NCBI RefSeq assembly: GCF_018919395.1
Contig: NZ_JAHLME010000006.1
Coordinates: 62,001-126,000, forward strand
Direction: 5' to 3'
Source: Geomonas azotofigens
Lineage (GTDB): Bacteria > Desulfobacterota > Desulfuromonadia > Geobacterales > Geobacteraceae
Length of the DNA stretch: 64,000 nt
Every line of letters begins with the position of its first letter. Positions within the stretch are counted from its first letter, which is position 1. The notes under the pieces were generated by a model that did no database searches, was not told where the DNA came from, and saw only the letters and a list, made by a program, of their open reading frames with translations. Shown here piece by piece: positions 60,971 through 64,000 of this stretch. Both the position numbers and the translations under genes were made by a program.

Positions 60971-61831
60971 ATGAAAGGACTGGTAATCATTGCCGCCATG
61001 GTCTGCGCTCTTTTGGGTGCAGGTGTGACAGCGTCGGCAGCCGAGGAGTTGAAGTTCGGCGTCGCGGCCATGATCTCGCCGCAGGAAACGATCAAGTATT
61101 ACCAGCAGATCATCGACTACGTCGGCAAGAAACTGGGGCGGCCGGTCGAAATGGTGCAAAAGCACAGCTACGACGAGACCGACAAGCTGCTGGAACGGGG
61201 TGAACTGAAAGTAGCCTTCGTCTGCTCCGGTCCTTACGTCGTCGACAAGGAGAAGTTCGGCGCCGAACTCCTGGTCGCCCCCCAGTCCTACGGCGAACCC
61301 TTTTACTACGCCTACATCATCGCCCACCGCGACAGCGGCATCACCGACCTCTCCCAACTCAAGGGGAAAAGCTTCGCCTTCACCGATCCCAAGTCCAACA
61401 CCGGAAAGCTGGTGCCCGCGTACATGATCGGCAAAAGGTTCAACCTGACACCGGAGAAGTTCTTCGGCAAGATCATCTACACCAAGACCCACGACAAGGC
61501 CATCGAAGCGGTGGCCAAGAAGATCGTCGCCGGTGCCAGCGTCGACAGCCTGATCTACAACTACGCCGCCAGCAAGGATAACCGCTTCACCAGCCAGACC
61601 AAGATCATCGCCAAGTCCCCCCGTTACGGGATCCCCCCCATCGTCACCCGGAAGGACCTCGACCCGGCCTTGAAAGCGCGCCTGCGCGATATTTTCCTGA
61701 ACATGCACAAGGACCCGCAGGGAAAGGCGATCCTTGCGGGGATCAAGGTGGATCGGTTCATCGTGCCCAAGGACTCCGACTACGACTCGGTGCGGGAGAT
61801 GGAGAAGTGGCTCAGGATGAATATCAAGTAA
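60971..61831 (+). CDS. PhnD-like phosphate/phosphonate-type periplasmic binding protein
   Basis: A 286-residue protein with signal peptide (1-24, cleavage after ASA) and the PhnD-family layout: ELKFGVAAMISPQETIKYYQQIIDYVGKKLGRPVEM, ELKVAFVCSGPYVVDKEKFG, LKGKSFAFTDPKSNTGKLVP. Many such proteins next to kinases act as soluble sensors rather than transporter parts. No ABC permease or ATPase is present; the next gene is a sensor kinase 31 bp away. The ATG at 60971 is preferred over GTG at 60968 because of GGAGGG at the right distance. Confidence 0.85.
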   Translation: MKGLVIIAAMVCALLGAGVTASAAEELKFGVAAMISPQETIKYYQQIIDYVGKKLGRPVEMVQKHSYDETDKLLERGELKVAFVCSGPYVVDKEKFGAELLVAPQSYGEPFYYAYIIAHRDSGITDLSQLKGKSFAFTDPKSNTGKLVPAYMIGKRFNLTPEKFFGKIIYTKTHDKAIEAVAKKIVAGASVDSLIYNYAASKDNRFTSQTKIIAKSPRYGIPPIVTRKDLDPALKARLRDIFLNMHKDPQGKAILAGIKVDRFIVPKDSDYDSVREMEKWLRMNIK

Positions 61832-61862
61832 GGAGCCGCCACTACGGGGAAGGCAGGTATCA

Positions 61863-64000
61863 ATGGGCAGGTGGCAGATCCAAACGATGAGTCTGCAGCG
61901 AAGGTTTTTCCTCCTTTCCTTCAGCATCATCCTCATTTTTTCCGTCGCGGTGACGGCAACCCTGTTCGTCGCCCAGAAAAACAAACTGGAACGTTCCCTA
62001 GAGAACAAGGGCAAGGCCTTCGCCACGTACATAGCGTCGGTGTGCACGGATGCGTTGATCCTGCGGGACGCCCTGCAGTTGGACGCGCTGGTCGCGGAGG
62101 TGCATGACGACGAGGTGGTCTATACCGTCATCGAGGACGACAACGGAACCGCGCTCACGACGGCCACGGCCAGCCTGAAGGGTCATCACCCCCTGCTGGC
62201 AAGGCACCTGCAAAAGCTCCCCGCCGAAGCGCCCCTCGACACCATCCTCAAATCCCTGAGGCAGGACGAGAACATCATCGAGCTGTCCCAAGGGGTCAAG
62301 GTCGATTCGTCGCAGCTCGGCACCGTCCACATCGGGCTCAGCAAACACAATATCCATGCGCAACTGGTGCGCCAGGCATTCATCATCCTGATGGGGATGC
62401 TGTTCATGTCGGTCACGCTCGCCATAACCCTCAACGTTGCCGCGAACCGGTTGGTGCTGCGCCCGGTGAGCGAACTGGCCCAGGTAGCCAACCAGCTCTC
62501 CGCCGGCAACATGGCCGCCAGGGTCACCTCCACGTCGGTCGGCGAAATAGAGACCGTCTGCAAGAGTTTCAACGTCATGGCCGAGCGGCTGGAACGGGAC
62601 ATCGGTGAACTCCGGCAGGCCGAGGCCAGCGTGCGCCAGGCGCAGGAATCCCAGGAGGCCATCTTGAACTCGATGCCGGACCTCATGTTCCGGATCGACC
62701 GGGACGGGGTCATCATCGAATTTCACTCTTCGCAGATGGGCTTGCTTTACCTCCCGCCGGAGCAGTTCATGGGGAAGAGCATCCCCGACCTCCTGCCGGA
62801 AGAGCCGACCCGGATCATCATGGCGGCCCTGGAAGAAGCGGCAAGAACCGGCTCCCACCGGGGTGCGATTTACTCCCTCACCATGCCGCAAGGAGAGATG
62901 TGGTTCGAGCTTTCGGTGACCGCGATGGGCAACCCGTGCACGGGTTTCATCATGCTGGCCCGAGACGTCACAGAGCGCAAGCGGATGGAGGAAGAACAGC
63001 AGCAACTCGAAAAACAGCTGCTGCATGCCCAGAAACTGGAAAGCCTCGGCGTACTCGCCGGGGGCATCGCCCATGACTTCAACAACATCCTCATGGCCAT
63101 CATGGGCAACGCAGAACTCGCGCTCATGCGCCTCGACAAGGAATCCCCCGCGATAGGGAACCTGCGCAGCATCGAACAGGCCTCCGCGCGCGCCGCGGAC
63201 CTGGCGGCCCAGATGCTCGCCTATTCCGGCAAGGGGAAGTTCATCATCGAGCACCTGGACCTGAATCGCCTGCTGCAAGAGATGCTGCACATGCTCGAGG
63301 TCTCCATATCCAAGAAAGCACAGCTCAGCTTCGAACTCGCCGAGTCGCTCCCGCTCGTCGAGGCCGATGCGACCCAGATCCGCCAGGTCGTCATGAACCT
63401 CGTCATCAACGCCTCAGAAGCGATCGGGGACAACAACGGGACCATCTCGGTCAAAACCGGGAGCATAACGTGCGACCGCAACTACCTGAAAAACATGTGG
63501 CAGAACGAGGAACTGGCGGAGGGGAGCTATGTCTACCTGGAGATAGCGGATACCGGCTGCGGCATGGACAAGGACACCTTGGCGAGGATGTTCGATCCCT
63601 TTTTCACCACCAAGTTCACCGGGCGGGGCTTGGGGATGGCGGCGGTGCTGGGGATCATCAGGGGGCACAACGGGGCACTGGTCGTGGACAGCGAACCGGG
63701 CCGAGGGACCACCATCAGGATACTCATCCCGGCGGGCGAGCAGCAGACCGAGGTCCACCACCACCCCCCGCCAGAGGAGGAAGATTGGCAAGGCGCGGGA
63801 TATGTTCTTCTTGTCGATGATGAGGAGACGGTGCGCAACATTGGCGCCGAGATGCTCAGGGAACTCGGCTTTTCCCCGATAAGCGCCAGCGAGGGTTGCG
63901 AAGCTATCGACCTCTACAAGGCGGTCGCGGGTATCCGGTTCGTGATCCTGGACCTGACCATGCCACACATGGACGGCGGACAGTGCCTGACCGAGCTGAA
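61863..64000 (+). CDS. Membrane-bound hybrid histidine kinase (C-terminus off window)
   Basis: The frame from ATG 61863 runs open to the window end (about 712 codons). Membrane helix (about 15-38), a periplasmic domain (about 40-165), a second membrane helix (QAFIILMGMLFMSVTLAITLNVAA), HAMP (NRLVLRPVSELAQVANQLSAGN), a PAS domain (AILNSMPDLMFRIDRDGVIIEF), a phosphoacceptor His in LAGGIAHDFNNIL, HATPase (DTGCGMD, GRGLGMAAV) and a C-terminal receiver, of which VLLVDDEETVRN and VILDLTMPHMDG (phospho-Asp) are seen before the cut. It probably takes input from the PhnD-like protein encoded just upstream. Confidence 0.92.
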   Translation, partial: MGRWQIQTMSLQRRFFLLSFSIILIFSVAVTATLFVAQKNKLERSLENKGKAFATYIASVCTDALILRDALQLDALVAEVHDDEVVYTVIEDDNGTALTTATASLKGHHPLLARHLQKLPAEAPLDTILKSLRQDENIIELSQGVKVDSSQLGTVHIGLSKHNIHAQLVRQAFIILMGMLFMSVTLAITLNVAANRLVLRPVSELAQVANQLSAGNMAARVTSTSVGEIETVCKSFNVMAERLERDIGELRQAEASVRQAQESQEAILNSMPDLMFRIDRDGVIIEFHSSQMGLLYLPPEQFMGKSIPDLLPEEPTRIIMAALEEAARTGSHRGAIYSLTMPQGEMWFELSVTAMGNPCTGFIMLARDVTERKRMEEEQQQLEKQLLHAQKLESLGVLAGGIAHDFNNILMAIMGNAELALMRLDKESPAIGNLRSIEQASARAADLAAQMLAYSGKGKFIIEHLDLNRLLQEMLHMLEVSISKKAQLSFELAESLPLVEADATQIRQVVMNLVINASEAIGDNNGTISVKTGSITCDRNYLKNMWQNEELAEGSYVYLEIADTGCGMDKDTLARMFDPFFTTKFTGRGLGMAAVLGIIRGHNGALVVDSEPGRGTTIRILIPAGEQQTEVHHHPPPEEEDWQGAGYVLLVDDEETVRNIGAEMLRELGFSPISASEGCEAIDLYKAVAGIRFVILDLTMPHMDGGQCLTEL

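Noticed and set aside
1-64000. CRISPR arrays, tRNA or rRNA genes, insertion sequences
   Set aside because: Read for regular 25-40 bp repeats with spacers, tRNA-like cloverleaves and transposase motifs; none seen.

Overview
The window reads as chromosomal DNA of a high-GC deltaproteobacterium of the Geobacteraceae (Geobacter, Geomonas or Citrifermentans type). Pointers are a succinyl-CoA:acetate CoA-transferase, a Dcu-type dicarboxylate transporter next to an NtrC-class two-component pair, a membrane-bound uptake [NiFe] hydrogenase, a PilY1 protein, many PAS hybrid histidine kinases and an in-frame UGA that looks like selenocysteine. I see no rRNA, tRNA, CRISPR array, insertion sequence or prophage. 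No species call is possible from this reading alone.

Layout. 1-7996: an IclR regulator (cut by the window edge) and the CoA-transferase on the minus strand, a MerR regulator with two candidate operators, then a minus-strand set of hybrid kinase, FIST sensor protein and DUF3187 outer-membrane protein. 8255-10504: a deaminase remnant, a YtxH/DUF3618/holin-like envelope cluster and a DUF3135 protein. 10865-19601: adenine deaminase, a periplasmic binding protein fused to a cytoplasmic Cys motif beside a histidine kinase, a DUF1003 protein, a 21-bp tandem repeat, an FN3 protein and a dCache chemoreceptor. 19794-28657: a binding-protein-type sensor kinase and sigma54 activator, a selenocysteine glutaredoxin-like lipoprotein, a Dcu transporter carrying an inserted parvulin domain behind a sigma54 promoter with two matching upstream dyads, and a 987-residue glutamate dehydrogenase. 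28850-42402: hybrid kinase, CheD, SRPBCC protein, a transketolase / divergent transaldolase / J-domain operon, aldo/keto reductase, OmpA-type protein, rhodanese, FlgM and a two-headed peptidoglycan enzyme. 42467-52282: PilY1 and a 1713-residue delta-60/MBG/Ig/dockerin-like surface protein in one operon. 52439-56931: the hydrogenase operon, whose cytochrome b subunit carries what looks like a P-type ATPase nucleotide-binding domain at its N terminus. 57116-64000: ferredoxin, YtxH protein, a MoxR/VWA operon, a PhnD-like binding protein and a hybrid kinase cut by the window end.

How the parts fit. The central theme is sensing and use of organic acids and hydrogen in anaerobic respiration. Acetate activation (CoA-transferase), C4-dicarboxylate exchange (Dcu) and glutamate/2-oxoglutarate exchange (GDH) feed the TCA cycle, and the hydrogenase supplies electrons to the membrane. 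The kinase/NtrC pair at 19794-22975 is the obvious candidate to activate the sigma54 promoter of the Dcu gene. The most notable observations are the selenoprotein, the parvulin insertion in Dcu, the ATPase-domain/cytochrome b fusion, and the paired sigma54 enhancer-like sites.
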